A stretch of 39,384 nucleotides of DNA from Caldilineaceae bacterium (GCA_019637695.1 JAHBVG010000067.1:1-39384), one strand, 5' to 3'. Shown: positions 7,438 through 15,217, numbered from the stretch's first letter. Numbers and translations are program-made. Notes: generated by a model from the sequence alone, not told the origin.

Positions 7438-7809
7438 TATTGATTATACGGAATCATTCCGCATAACACCCCGAAATGGTGGTTGATTCTGGAAACATTT
7501 CCGCATAAGATACTCGTGATTATTGATATATGGAAAGAAATCCGTCTATGCAATTTTGTTCGGGGATAGACAGATTGTTATGCGGAAAAGACAGCATCCG
7601 TTGACAATCTTTCTTGAGGAATGATACATATAACCCTACTCTCAGTCAACTTAAAATCTGCCAAAGACCCGTATCACCTCATCACGGAACGAAAGAGTGC
7701 GCTTGAAAAACTCTCAGTAGTTCACGATTTCATGGCTTTGGGGCGGTCACGGACCGTCCCACCATCGGGTCACGGACCCGGCGGGAGCCTGAATCATGAA
7801 TTACTGACT
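7438..7809. other. 372-base gap: TTATGCGGAA motifs and tandem small hairpins
   Basis: No gene is supported. The left part holds three copies of the motif TTATGCGGAA in both orientations (see separate entry). At 7744-7756 and 7767-7779 two small hairpins share the core GGTCACGGACC; they lie 3' of the GNAT gene on the minus strand. The rest shows nothing recognisable. Confidence 0.5.
7444..7587. repeat. TTATGCGGAA inverted and direct motif cluster
   Basis: A 23-base near-palindrome at 7444-7466 (arms TTATACGGAAT and ATTCCGCATAA around one base) is followed by TTCCGCATAA at 7499-7508 and TTATGCGGAA at 7578-7587. The palindrome abuts the left boundary of the integron cassette and overlaps a TATAAT on the minus strand. 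It could be an operator cluster or the end of a mobile element. Confidence 0.5.
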
Positions 7810-8343
7810 TTAGGTATTGTCAAAGCGGAAGACGACCTTTCTTCCCCACGGGTGATCCATCTCATCTTCTGCGTATCCGGTTCTGCTGTAGCCATGGATG
7901 ACTCTTCGCCAAAAGGCGATGGCGCGCGCATGGTTGGGATAGGTGACGATCTCCCACTTCCCTTTGTGCATGGCGAATCCATCAACCGCAGCCTTTTCTC
8001 CAATTCCCTTTCCCCGGTAAGCGTGCAGTACAAAAAACTCATGCACCACGAAGTCGGCCTGGATGCTTTGCGGAAGCCGTGAGCGGGCTGCAACCAGATT
8101 GAATCCAGCCGGATATCCGTTTACGAGAATGAGGTACGGGAACAGCGATTGTGGATCGTTCCACCAGGCGTTCAGCGACTCAGAATACGCTGCAAGTGTG
8201 GTCACACGATTATCAACACCGAAAAGGCCGTACCGATTGGGCTTGCTTGCGTCAAATTCAGAGACATCATGCTGATAGAGAGGCCACAAGTTCTTAATGA
8301 TGTGAGCGTCTTGGTCCGAAGACAACTTGAGTTCGACATTCAT
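7810..8343 (-). CDS. GNAT family N-acetyltransferase
   Basis: The 177-residue product shows GNAT landmarks: motif A strand FVVHEFFVLHAYRGKGIG (acetyl-CoA pyrophosphate loop, RGKGIG), then an Asn/Ala-rich YPNHARAIAFWRR motif B. Substrate unknown; small GNATs of this type modify amines, antibiotics or protein N-termini. I place the start at 8343 (MNVELKL) because AAGAGGA lies eight bases upstream; a longer frame to 8400 lacks such a site. It is the third of three minus-strand accessory genes after the kinase and the conserved hypothetical. Confidence 0.8.
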   Translation of the reverse strand: MNVELKLSSDQDAHIIKNLWPLYQHDVSEFDASKPNRYGLFGVDNRVTTLAAYSESLNAWWNDPQSLFPYLILVNGYPAGFNLVAARSRLPQSIQADFVVHEFFVLHAYRGKGIGEKAAVDGFAMHKGKWEIVTYPNHARAIAFWRRVIHGYSRTGYAEDEMDHPWGRKVVFRFDNT

Positions 8344-8437
8344 GATCTGAGTCCTCTTGGGTGATGGCCCGTCACGAATACCGGCGTCAAGGACATACAA
8401 AGCGCCGGGACGCGATCCAAGCAGTTCATCCTTACCG

Positions 8438-8986
8438 TTATGTGCCAGCCGCAGCCACGAACGGAGTCAACAACCCATCCAGAGCCATCACAGATTCGTC
8501 AACGGAGAGGTCGGAGTTGTCGAGGAACAAGGCGCGCGGATGGGACTGCCAGGCCGGCCAATCAAAGTCATACGAGCCGTCGTCCGGCGAACTGCCACGC
8601 GCAACCCGACGCTCCCGGCACACATCTCGCGCCGGATAGAGTACCACAAAGATCGGATCGAGTGGGTCGATCCGATCCCATCCTTTCGACCACGGCGGCG
8701 GCGGATCGAAGCCACACAGTTGCGCAATCACCACATCGATACCATTGGCGTCATAGACCCGCGCCGCCGCTGCGTAGACCTCCGCTGTGATCCGATAGTG
8801 CTGTGCAATGCGTTCCACCGGGCCTTCGGCGTGCGCGATCGCCACGGCGCGCTGCTCCCCGTTGCGCATCCACGACGTTATGTGGTCGGCGTCGATCAGC
8901 GCGATATCTCTCCCCTTTGACTTGACCCATGCCGCCGCCAGTGTTGACTTCCCCGCGCCGGAGGGGCCGGTGATAAACAGGATCAT
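8438..8986 (-). CDS. small P-loop NTPase / kinase-like protein
   Basis: A 182-residue protein with a Walker A loop GPSGAGKST at residues 7-15 and a following IDADHI (residues about 32-37), resembling AAA/zeta-toxin- or adenylylsulfate-kinase-like small-molecule kinases. A lid region with Arg residues (YPARDVCRERRVARG) fits phosphate transfer. The substrate is not recognisable. The start at 8986 is chosen because AAAGGA lies five bases upstream and it puts the Walker A loop at the usual distance from the N-terminus; upstream in-frame ATGs lack this. No kinase-specific partner genes are nearby. Confidence 0.72.
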   Translation of the reverse strand: MILFITGPSGAGKSTLAAAWVKSKGRDIALIDADHITSWMRNGEQRAVAIAHAEGPVERIAQHYRITAEVYAAAARVYDANGIDVVIAQLCGFDPPPPWSKGWDRIDPLDPIFVVLYPARDVCRERRVARGSSPDDGSYDFDWPAWQSHPRALFLDNSDLSVDESVMALDGLLTPFVAAAGT

Positions 8987-9018
8987 GGGTTTCCTTTCGG
9001 TCGACATTCTCAGCCATG

Positions 9019-9052
9019 AGCCCCGCCAGGTTTTCTGCAACCTGGCGGGGCT
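9019..9052. other. perfect 14-bp stem-loop
   Basis: AGCCCCGCCAGGTT and AACCTGGCGGGGCT flank a 6-base loop between two minus-strand genes. No T run follows on either strand, so it is not a standard intrinsic terminator; it may act as an RNA stabiliser or processing site. Confidence 0.55.
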
Positions 9053-9058
9053 AAAAAT

Positions 9059-9565
9059 TTATATGCTCCGGGAATCATACGCCCACTGGAGCAATGCCTG
9101 GCGCTGGCGGGGACGACAATTTCCGTCGCCGGCACGGCAGTTCCTCTTCACTTGGGCGATATGACGTCGAAAGGCGCGCCAGCGCTTGATCTGACGCGCG
9201 TCGTCCTCACAACGCCGCCCCATGTAATATCGACAATACCATTGAAACCAGCCCCGCGGATCTTCATGATAGATCCACCCTTTCTCTTGCCAGGAAGAGA
9301 GTGGCTGGGACGCGCTCACGCCGAAACAGTTTAATGCCGGATCGTGGCGTTCGGGCGAGAGTTTGGCGTTTGTAAACCAGTCGGCGGGGAACTCTTTCGT
9401 GCAGTCCGTCATGTACTTACCGCCGAAGACGCCAAGTTCAAGCATCTCTTTTGGGGTCAGCTCTGGACAAAACTCTGGATGAAAATTCTTGCGCATCGGC
9501 TCGGTCAAAAAGTAGACGTAGTTCTGTTGCATGAGGTCATTCACCACAACACGAACGGGTTTCAT
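9059..9565 (-). CDS. conserved hypothetical protein
   Basis: A 168-residue protein of no known function. Visible features are Trp/Tyr-rich motifs (DPRGWFQWYCRYYMG), Cys residues at intervals and a basic C-terminal part (GNCRPRQRQALLQWAYD). I have the impression that this C-terminal motif is widely conserved in uncharacterised bacterial proteins, but I cannot name the family with certainty. There is no signal peptide or membrane segment. The ATG at 9565 is preceded by an AGGGGG ribosome-binding site. It lies upstream of the kinase and GNAT genes on the same strand. Confidence 0.6.
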   Translation of the reverse strand: MKPVRVVVNDLMQQNYVYFLTEPMRKNFHPEFCPELTPKEMLELGVFGGKYMTDCTKEFPADWFTNAKLSPERHDPALNCFGVSASQPLSSWQEKGWIYHEDPRGWFQWYCRYYMGRRCEDDARQIKRWRAFRRHIAQVKRNCRAGDGNCRPRQRQALLQWAYDSRSI

Positions 9566-9602
9566 CTCTGCCCCCTGAGTGGTCGACGAACAGCCGTTGT
9601 TT

Positions 9603-9677
9603 GGGAATAGCGATCAAATCTCTGGATATTGGATATTAATCCTCGTGTACGAAATCTCTAATATCCAATATCTGGTA
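9603..9677. repeat. interspersed palindromic element, copy 1
   Basis: GATATTGGATATTA (9625-9638) pairs perfectly with TAATATCCAATATC (9659-9672). The element begins GGAATAGCGAT and shares an exact 33-base 3' segment with copy 2 at 34341-34431. It is non-coding and too short to carry a transposase. Confidence 0.7.
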
Positions 9678-9691
9678 TGGGAAAGCCGGAA

Positions 9692-10165
9692 TCACGCAGC
9701 CAGCACACAGCGATAGAGACCTACCTGCTCATCTCCTTCCGCAATGGTCGCCACCCGTTCCCACCCTAGCCGCTGGAAGAGTCCATGCGCCACAGATGTG
9801 GCGGCATAGACGATTTCGTAGCCCTGCCCACGGGATAAGTCCATACCGGCGCGGATCAGTTCGGCTCCCACACCGCGGCGACGGTACGGTGCAACGACGT
9901 ATAATCCGCCGAGACCAGGGCTGTAGGCGGGTAGCCCCCCAAACGCTCGCTCTCGAAGGACGATCGTTCCTGCCAGATCGTCATCGACGAAGGCGACCAA
10001 TCGGGTGGGCAAGCGGTCGCGATTTGCGTCGGCGTGAAAGTCCTCTTCAATCGCCGCCAAAGTGCGGGTCGAAAAATAGTCCGGCCACTGGGCGCGAAAC
10101 CACCGCGCCAGGACAGGCACAGCGTCTGCGTGATCGGCAAGAAAGGCAATTTTGATCATTGTCAT
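9692..10165 (-). CDS. GNAT family N-acetyltransferase
   Basis: The 157-residue product has the acetyl-CoA binding signature LGGLYVVAPYRRRGVGAELI (RRRGVG loop) and the C-terminal AHGLFQRLGWERV typical of GNATs. The substrate is unknown. The ATG at 10165 overlaps the stop codon of the upstream GH3 gene as ATGA, so translation is probably coupled. A second ATG two codons on (10159) is possible. Co-expression with a glycosidase could hint at an amino-sugar or cell-wall-related acceptor, but that is speculation. Confidence 0.82.
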   Translation of the reverse strand: MTMIKIAFLADHADAVPVLARWFRAQWPDYFSTRTLAAIEEDFHADANRDRLPTRLVAFVDDDLAGTIVLRERAFGGLPAYSPGLGGLYVVAPYRRRGVGAELIRAGMDLSRGQGYEIVYAATSVAHGLFQRLGWERVATIAEGDEQVGLYRCVLAA

Positions 10166-11805
10166 TCCATTGATAGCCGCCGAATCGCGACCTTCGGCAA
10201 CCGCACAGGACAATCCCCGGTCGCCTCGATCTCGCCCAGCCACACTTTGACGGCGGCGCGCTGCGAGACGGCGCTGTTGCCGTAGGCGGCGAGCAGGTTG
10301 GGCAGGTGGGGCATCTCGTGCAGCACGTAGGGATTGCCGAAACTCGTCACAAGGACCTGCGGATGGTCGGCCCACAGCCAACGCCACGCCCAATGCCCCA
10401 GGTGACCGACAAGGTTGCGCACTGTCCCCAGCAGCATGTAGGGCAGCGCAAACAAGTTGAGGAAGACCACATCGTATTCGGCAGCCTTGGCCAGCAGCAG
10501 ATCATCTTCGGGGTTGAGGAGATGTTCCACCACAAAGCCGCGTTGGCGCAATTCGTCGTCAAAGGCGTCGAGATCGAGCAGCGGCATGAATTTGTTGAAC
10601 GGGCTGAGTTGCCCAATCGTGACGGTCAACACACGGCTGCCCGGCGCAAGTTGCACCGGCGGGCGACCATCGCTGCGCAGGATGACCATGCTCTTGTCCG
10701 CCATGCGCTGGGCTGCAGCTCGGTACGACTCGATATCATTCACGGATGGTTTGGGGCCAAAGGGATCAACCTGCAGGTTGAGACGCGCTTTCAACGTCAG
10801 TACACGACGGGCGGCGTCGCGCACCCGTTCCTCAGAGAGGACGCCATCCTTCACCGCTTGCAATAGACGTTCATAGTCCTTGAGCGTTTCGGGGAAGAGA
10901 TAGACGTCCAGCCCCGATTGGATGCTCTGCACGGCGCGCTCGCGGCTGGGCACGCGCGAAGTCAACCCGATCATGCCCGACGCGTCGGAGATGAGCAGGC
11001 CGTCGAAGCCCAACTCGCCGCGCAGCAGATCGTTGAGCAGCTTGGGGCTGAGGGTGGCGGGCGGCGCCTCTTCGGGCCGGTCGGCGTAGCCCTGGTAATC
11101 GGGCAATGCGATATGGCCGGGCATCACGCACATCACACCCGCCTCGATCACGGCGCGCCAGACGCGGCCAAAGGTCTGCTGCCACTGCGCGAACGGAAGG
11201 CTGTTGACCGAGGTCGACAGGTGCTGATCGCGGTCGTCGACGCCGTCGCCGGGGAAGTGTTTGGCCGTGGCGGCCAGGCGTCCGTCCGCTTGCAGGCCCT
11301 TGACAAAGGCCGTGGCAAGGCGGATGACCCGATCCGGTTCGTCGCTGATGGCGCGCACATTGGTGATGGGGTTGTTGAAGTTGTAATTCAGATCGATGAC
11401 CGGCGAAAAGGTCCAGTGGATACCGGCATAGCGGGCCTCGGCGGCGGTAGCCTGCCCCATGATCGTCATCAGTTCCACATCGTCCGCGGCGCCAGCGGCC
11501 ATCATCCAGGGGAACTCCGTGCCGTCGGTGAGGGCGACAGCGCCATGTTCCAGATCGCCGGCGGCCAGCAGCGGCACCGTCGATGCATCTTGGAGAATCT
11601 GCATCCGTTCGCGCAGAGCGGGGGTGGATATGCCGCGCACTGTCAACGCGCCCAGCGGGATCTTCTTGAGCAGATCCAGCCAATCCTCGGTGGTAGCGCG
11701 CGGGCTGGTGGGGCACAAAAGCTGCCCGATGATCTGAGGCAAGGTCATGGCGTCAAGGGTAGCATCCACCCATCTTTGTTGATCAGCGGTCAAAGGCATT
11801 TGCAT
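10162..11805 (-). CDS. glycoside hydrolase family 3 protein (NagZ-like)
   Basis: The 547-residue protein has a GH3 N-terminal barrel with a KHFPGDG motif and a following DDRDQH, and a nucleophile loop LLISDASGMIG (Asp). In NagZ-type GH3 beta-N-acetylhexosaminidases the general acid is a His in a D-x-H motif, which DQH matches. The usual KHFPGHG has Asp in place of the second His here. A C-terminal alpha/beta sandwich domain follows (residues about 380-540). There is no signal peptide, so it should act in the cytoplasm on imported oligosaccharides or muropeptides. Start 11805 has AAGGAG seven bases upstream; the longer frame lacks one. Confidence 0.82.
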   Translation of the reverse strand: MQMPLTADQQRWVDATLDAMTLPQIIGQLLCPTSPRATTEDWLDLLKKIPLGALTVRGISTPALRERMQILQDASTVPLLAAGDLEHGAVALTDGTEFPWMMAAGAADDVELMTIMGQATAAEARYAGIHWTFSPVIDLNYNFNNPITNVRAISDEPDRVIRLATAFVKGLQADGRLAATAKHFPGDGVDDRDQHLSTSVNSLPFAQWQQTFGRVWRAVIEAGVMCVMPGHIALPDYQGYADRPEEAPPATLSPKLLNDLLRGELGFDGLLISDASGMIGLTSRVPSRERAVQSIQSGLDVYLFPETLKDYERLLQAVKDGVLSEERVRDAARRVLTLKARLNLQVDPFGPKPSVNDIESYRAAAQRMADKSMVILRSDGRPPVQLAPGSRVLTVTIGQLSPFNKFMPLLDLDAFDDELRQRGFVVEHLLNPEDDLLLAKAAEYDVVFLNLFALPYMLLGTVRNLVGHLGHWAWRWLWADHPQVLVTSFGNPYVLHEMPHLPNLLAAYGNSAVSQRAAVKVWLGEIEATGDCPVRLPKVAIRRLSME

Positions 11806-11839
11806 TGGGTGTCTCCTTTCTTGGGGATTTGAATGTATG

Positions 11840-11937
11840 ATGAATGAGGAATAAAGATTGGGCAGAGTCGCTCTCTTAACAAGAGTACTTGCTTTCGTCA
11901 AGTGAGTGACTCTGCCCTTTCTTCATTCTTCATTCAT
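11840..11937. repeat. word-palindrome with three-way-junction shape (GAATGAAGAAT type)
   Basis: Outer arms 11840-11869 and 11908-11937 match at 26 of 30 positions (ATGAATGAGGAATAAAGA on the left). Inside are two small hairpins, CTCTT/AAGAG (11873-11885) and ACTTG/CAAGT (11887-11903). It lies between two minus-strand genes, and its right arm supplies the final codons and stop of the upstream reductase gene. Confidence 0.7.
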
Positions 11938-12667
11938 TTTTCTTCGTTTCCGCCAGGACAAAACTATCGTCCTGTGGATCGTAGCCGAGGCGGGCGCGGG
12001 TATCGCTGAGATCCATGCGCTTGTAACGGTTGTTGGAGACGCCATTGAAGATGCCGAATTTGAGATCGTCGGGCGCATCCACGGCGGCGGCGATCAGGCG
12101 CACACAATCCTCAAGGGTGAGGACGATGTCCAGCCATTCGTGGGCAGGGGAGATGATCTCCGAATTGCGCGGCTGCACAGCGCCAAAGCGCAGGCAGAGA
12201 CCGGAGAGGTTGTGCGCGTTGGCGTAGACGCGGGCTACGGCCTCACCCCAACATTTGGTTGCGCCGTAGAGATTTGCAGGATTCACAGGTTCGTCCGTGC
12301 GCAGTTGCAACTCAGACGGGTATCCCCACACGGCGTTGATGCTGCTGGCGAAGACGACGCGGCGACAGCCTGCCAATCGCGCCGACTCAAAAACGTTGTA
12401 GAGGCCAATTACATTGCTAGGGAGCAGGCTTTCCCACGGGGCGTCCATGCGCGGGTCCGCGCCCAGGTGGACGACGGTGTCCACGCCGTCACACAGGGTG
12501 CGAATGATGTCAAAATCGCTCAGATCCGCCTGGGTGAAGGGAAAGCCGTCCGTTTCCTGAGGTTCGCGTTGATCGGTGAGGATGAAGTCATAACGGTCAG
12601 CATAGGTTTGTCGAAAGAAAGTGCCGATCCGCCCGGCTGCGCCGGTGAGCAAAATTTTGCGCTTCAT
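11930..12667 (-). CDS. NAD-dependent epimerase/dehydratase, uronate-dehydrogenase-like
   Basis: The 245-residue extended short-chain dehydrogenase has the NAD-binding motif TGAAGRIG at residues 8-15, an acidic residue after strand 2 (LTDQRE), and a catalytic Ser (FASSINAVWGY) with YGATK. The size and the motif set, especially YGATKCWGEA, are closest to bacterial uronate dehydrogenases, which oxidise galacturonate or glucuronate to aldaric-acid lactones in the cytoplasm. Neighbouring sugar-acid dehydratases support this. The last codons (KKNE-stop) derive from a GAATGA word repeat. It diverges from the small gene at 12850. Other NAD-sugar reductase activities remain possible. Confidence 0.72.
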   Translation of the reverse strand: MKRKILLTGAAGRIGTFFRQTYADRYDFILTDQREPQETDGFPFTQADLSDFDIIRTLCDGVDTVVHLGADPRMDAPWESLLPSNVIGLYNVFESARLAGCRRVVFASSINAVWGYPSELQLRTDEPVNPANLYGATKCWGEAVARVYANAHNLSGLCLRFGAVQPRNSEIISPAHEWLDIVLTLEDCVRLIAAAVDAPDDLKFGIFNGVSNNRYKRMDLSDTRARLGYDPQDDSFVLAETKKNE

Positions 12668-12730
12668 AGCGTTTGATTCCTGTGAATGGAATGTCGAGTA
12701 AGCTGATGGGATGATGCGTGTTTCGTGTCC

Positions 12731-12780
12731 AGAAGCGGGGCGTCCGTCTTCTGCGGTCTGCGGTCCGTGGTCCGCATTAT
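12731..12780. repeat. half word-repeat tract (TGCGGTC type)
   Basis: Tandem variants of CTGCGGTC / CCGTGGTCCG lie in the divergent promoter gap between the reductase gene and the small ORF. It is composed like the arms of the palindromes elsewhere in the window, but only one clear arm is present. Confidence 0.45.
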
Positions 12781-12783
12781 GAC

Positions 12784-12812
12784 TTGTCCAATGGTACGCG
12801 ACATGTTATAAA
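12784..12812 (+). promoter_or_regulatory. probable promoter for the small ORF at 12850
   Basis: TTGTCC (12784-12789) and TATAAA (12807-12812) have 17-base spacing, 37 bases upstream of the ATG. Confidence 0.5.
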
Positions 12813-12849
12813 AGGCAAAATCAATTTCATTCACAGAAAGGAGCAACTT

Positions 12850-13062
12850 ATGCAGTTCAGCGCCAGTTCCACCATCCGTGATTTGCTCGCCGATGAACGG
12901 GCCAAAGCTATCGTCGAAAAGCATCTGCCGGGCGCGTCCAAACATCCTGATCTACCCCAGGCCATGTACATGAGCCTGCGCGAAGTCTCGTACTATCCCG
13001 AATCAGGACTCACGCCAGCCAAGCTCAAAGAGATCGACGAAGAGTTGAAGCAGATTGAATAG
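12850..13062 (+). CDS. small stand-alone helical domain protein (function unknown)
   Basis: A 70-residue protein with the pattern STIRDLLADERAKAIVEKHLPG, then MYMSLREVSYYPESGLTPAKLKEIDEEL. I recognise this pattern as a small helical module seen at the C-terminus of various carbohydrate-active and other proteins; here it stands alone. No function is established to my knowledge. The start at 12850 is supported by AAAGGAG seven bases upstream and by a promoter. It sits between a uronate-dehydrogenase-like gene and an enolase-superfamily gene, which fits a sugar-related context. Confidence 0.7.
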   Translation: MQFSASSTIRDLLADERAKAIVEKHLPGASKHPDLPQAMYMSLREVSYYPESGLTPAKLKEIDEELKQIE

Positions 13063-13071
13063 TTTGGGATT

Positions 13072-13208
13072 GGTGATAGGTGACTGGGGATTAGGTATAG
13101 AATCTTCAATCTCAAATCTTTAATCCTTTGTTGACAGTGATTGAGAGATTAGGCGATTTCAGAAGCTTTACCAGAACCCCAGTCACCAGTCACTAATCAC
13201 CTATCACC
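13072..13208. repeat. word-palindrome (GGTGATAGGTGACTGGGG type)
   Basis: GGTGATAGGTGA (13072-13083) pairs perfectly with TCACCTATCACC (13197-13208), and GACTGGGG (13082-13089) with CCCCAGTC (13177-13184). The element fills nearly the whole 169-base gap before the enolase-superfamily gene, so any promoter for that gene must lie in it or upstream of 12850. Confidence 0.7.
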
Positions 13209-13231
13209 CTCCCCCCCACACGGAGATCCCA

Positions 13232-14410
13232 ATGAAAATTCAACAGGTTCAACTCTTCCCCGTGGCGACGCCGCGACAGACGGGGATTGCCAACCAGCAT
13301 GTGATCGTGCGCATGGAGACAGCGGACGGTGCCGTGGGTTGGGGCGAGATGAGCGATCTCTCCCACGTGCCCATGTACCAGTTCGATCTGCCTGAGTTGG
13401 AACGTATGCTCAATGAACTGCTCAAGGGCCGCGATCCGCGCAACATCGCCAAAATCGAGGACGATCTGATCCGCTTCTTCCCCGACGAGGGGCACATGTA
13501 CAGCCGGTCGGGGTTGGTGCGCCAGGGCGTCGACCTCGTGCTGCACGATCTGCTGGGCCGCGTGGACGGCGTCCCTGTCTATCAATTGCTGGGCGGCAAG
13601 ATGCGCGACCGTATCCGCGTCTGTTACCCCATCTTCCGCATGCGCTCGGTGGAAGAAGTAGAGCCCAACTTGCAGCGCGTCGAAGAAAAACTGGCCGAAG
13701 GTTTTGATCTCGTGCGCGTCTATGTGGGCGTCAACGAACAAGCGGATATCGAGTTCCTGGGCAAGTTCACGGATCGCTACGGCGGTCGCGTCGAGATCAA
13801 ATCGCTCGATTTTTCCAATCTGCTGGATTGGCGGCGCGCTCATCGGTTGATCGAGATCTACGGTGAGCTGGCCGATTTTATGCTGGTGGAGAGCGCCGCC
13901 CCCCGCAACGATCTCGATGGGTTGGCCGAGTTCCGCCGCCGTAGCCGCTGGCCCATCTCCGAACATGTGCTGCACATCCACCACGGCTGGCATCTACTCA
14001 GCCGCGGCTGTGTGGATATCCTCAACGTTTCGCCCTATTTGCTGGGCGGCCTACGCGCCAGCCTGCGCTTGATCGCTCTGGCCGAAGCCGCCCGCGCCAG
14101 CGTCCTCCTGGGCACCACCCAGGAACTGAACCTGGGCACCGCAGCCGTGGCCCACCTCGGCGCGGCGGCGCGCATCCTCGACTATCCCAGCGACAATACA
14201 GGTCCTCATCTCTACACAAAAGATGTGGTCAAGTCGCCGCTGACCTATGAGCATAGCCACCTCGTCGTTCCCGAAGGCCCTGGCCTGGGCATTGACGTGG
14301 ATGAAGATCTGCTACAAGAGATGACTGCCAGCGCCGCATGGACCTTCGGCACCGATCTCGCCGGCGTCCTCGACCGTACACCCTCTACGCGTCCGTCCGC
14401 GCGAGAGTGA
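13232..14410 (+). CDS. enolase-superfamily protein (mandelate racemase/muconate lactonizing-like), divergent active site
   Basis: The 392-residue protein has the capping domain and barrel of the enolase superfamily. Putative Mg ligands are present: Asp193 (EIKSLDFSN), Glu220 (LVESAAP) and Glu244 (ISEHV). The second-strand KxK acid/base motif is replaced by Arg162-Val-Tyr164 (LVRVYVG), and the usual DxH pair and PHN motif are absent. The reaction is therefore not predictable; family members are mostly acid-sugar dehydratases, racemases or cycloisomerases. GGAG precedes the ATG by six bases. The truncated sugar permease 170 bases downstream and the neighbouring reductase suggest sugar-acid metabolism. 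Confidence 0.75.
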   Translation: MKIQQVQLFPVATPRQTGIANQHVIVRMETADGAVGWGEMSDLSHVPMYQFDLPELERMLNELLKGRDPRNIAKIEDDLIRFFPDEGHMYSRSGLVRQGVDLVLHDLLGRVDGVPVYQLLGGKMRDRIRVCYPIFRMRSVEEVEPNLQRVEEKLAEGFDLVRVYVGVNEQADIEFLGKFTDRYGGRVEIKSLDFSNLLDWRRAHRLIEIYGELADFMLVESAAPRNDLDGLAEFRRRSRWPISEHVLHIHHGWHLLSRGCVDILNVSPYLLGGLRASLRLIALAEAARASVLLGTTQELNLGTAAVAHLGAAARILDYPSDNTGPHLYTKDVVKSPLTYEHSHLVVPEGPGLGIDVDEDLLQEMTASAAWTFGTDLAGVLDRTPSTRPSARE

Positions 14411-14579
14411 AGAAGGGAAAAAGAGAAGAAGGGAAGAAGAGAGGGTAAGGTCGTTCCCTCTGTAGGCAGCGTTGAGAACGCCGACTCCGCGCAGACAGAG
14501 GGTAGAACTGCCATGAACTGGGGTGGTTCGCTCAACGTGCGCAATGTGAAACGAAGTCAAGGATCTCTGGTTCATCCTC
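14406..14579. repeat. purine-rich word tract and inverted repeat at a permease truncation boundary
   Basis: The sequence begins with GAAGAAGGGAAAAAGAGAAG-type words just at the stop of the enolase gene. It then holds CCCTCTGT / ACAGAGGG arms enclosing a GCGTT/AACGC hairpin. Nothing in it codes for the missing permease N-terminus; permease homology begins abruptly at about 14550. Confidence 0.5.
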
Positions 14580-15095
14580 ATGTTGGGCACGATGATGATC
14601 CCCACACAGGTCACGTTGATCCCCCAATACGTACTCTTTTTCAAATTGAAGCTGGTCAACACCTATGTTCCACTTACCATTGGCGCCTGGCTAGGCGGCA
14701 GCGCCTTTATGATCTTTTTGCTACGCCAGTTCATCATGAGCATCCCCCGCGATCTGGACGAAGCCGCTACCATTGACGGGGCCAGCCCTTTCCGCGTGCT
14801 GTGGAGTGTGCTGATGCCTTTGATGAAGCCAGCGCTGACCACGGTGGCGATCCTGCAATTTTTGAACGACTGGAATGAGTTTTTCGCGCCGTTCATCTAT
14901 TTGAGCCGGATCAACCTCTTTACGGTAGCGGTGGGGCTGCGTTTCTTCCAAAATCTGCCGCTGGAGACGACCGAACCGCGCGATCATCTGCTCATGGCCG
15001 CCGCCGCCACCATGACCGCGCCAGTGCTGATCCTCTTCGCGCTGGCGCAACGCTATTTCATTCAAGGTGTGGTATTATCGGGGCTGAAGATCTAA
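14550..15095 (+). pseudogene. 5'-truncated MalG-type sugar ABC permease
   Basis: From about 14550 the frame reads NEVKDLWFILMLGTMMIP and on to the end of a carbohydrate ABC transporter inner-membrane protein. The EAA loop is intact (LDEAATIDGASPFRVLW). Family members are about 275-300 residues; here only the C-terminal 180 or so remain, and a TGA at 14547 closes the frame upstream. The first ATG (14580) has no clear ribosome-binding site. No MalE, MalF or ATPase partners lie beside it, so it is probably non-functional. It follows an enolase-superfamily gene, as does the other permease fragment at 21217-21627. Confidence 0.75.
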
Positions 15096-15217
15096 AGGAT
15101 CGATGCAGGGATGCAAGAGCGATACAATGTCAGGAGCAGCGACTCTTCATGGGCTGCTCCTTCTTTTTGAGGGTATAGCAAGACGATCTATATCAGCGGG
15201 AGAAGGACATTCGGCCT

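Noticed and set aside
7621..8082. A 153-codon plus-strand frame overlapping the GNAT gene
   Set aside because: Most of it is antisense to the GNAT motifs. A TTGACA lies at 7601-7606 upstream, but the encoded protein has no family features.
9019..9052. Stem-loop considered as an intrinsic terminator
   Set aside because: The stem is perfect, but no T run follows it on either strand.
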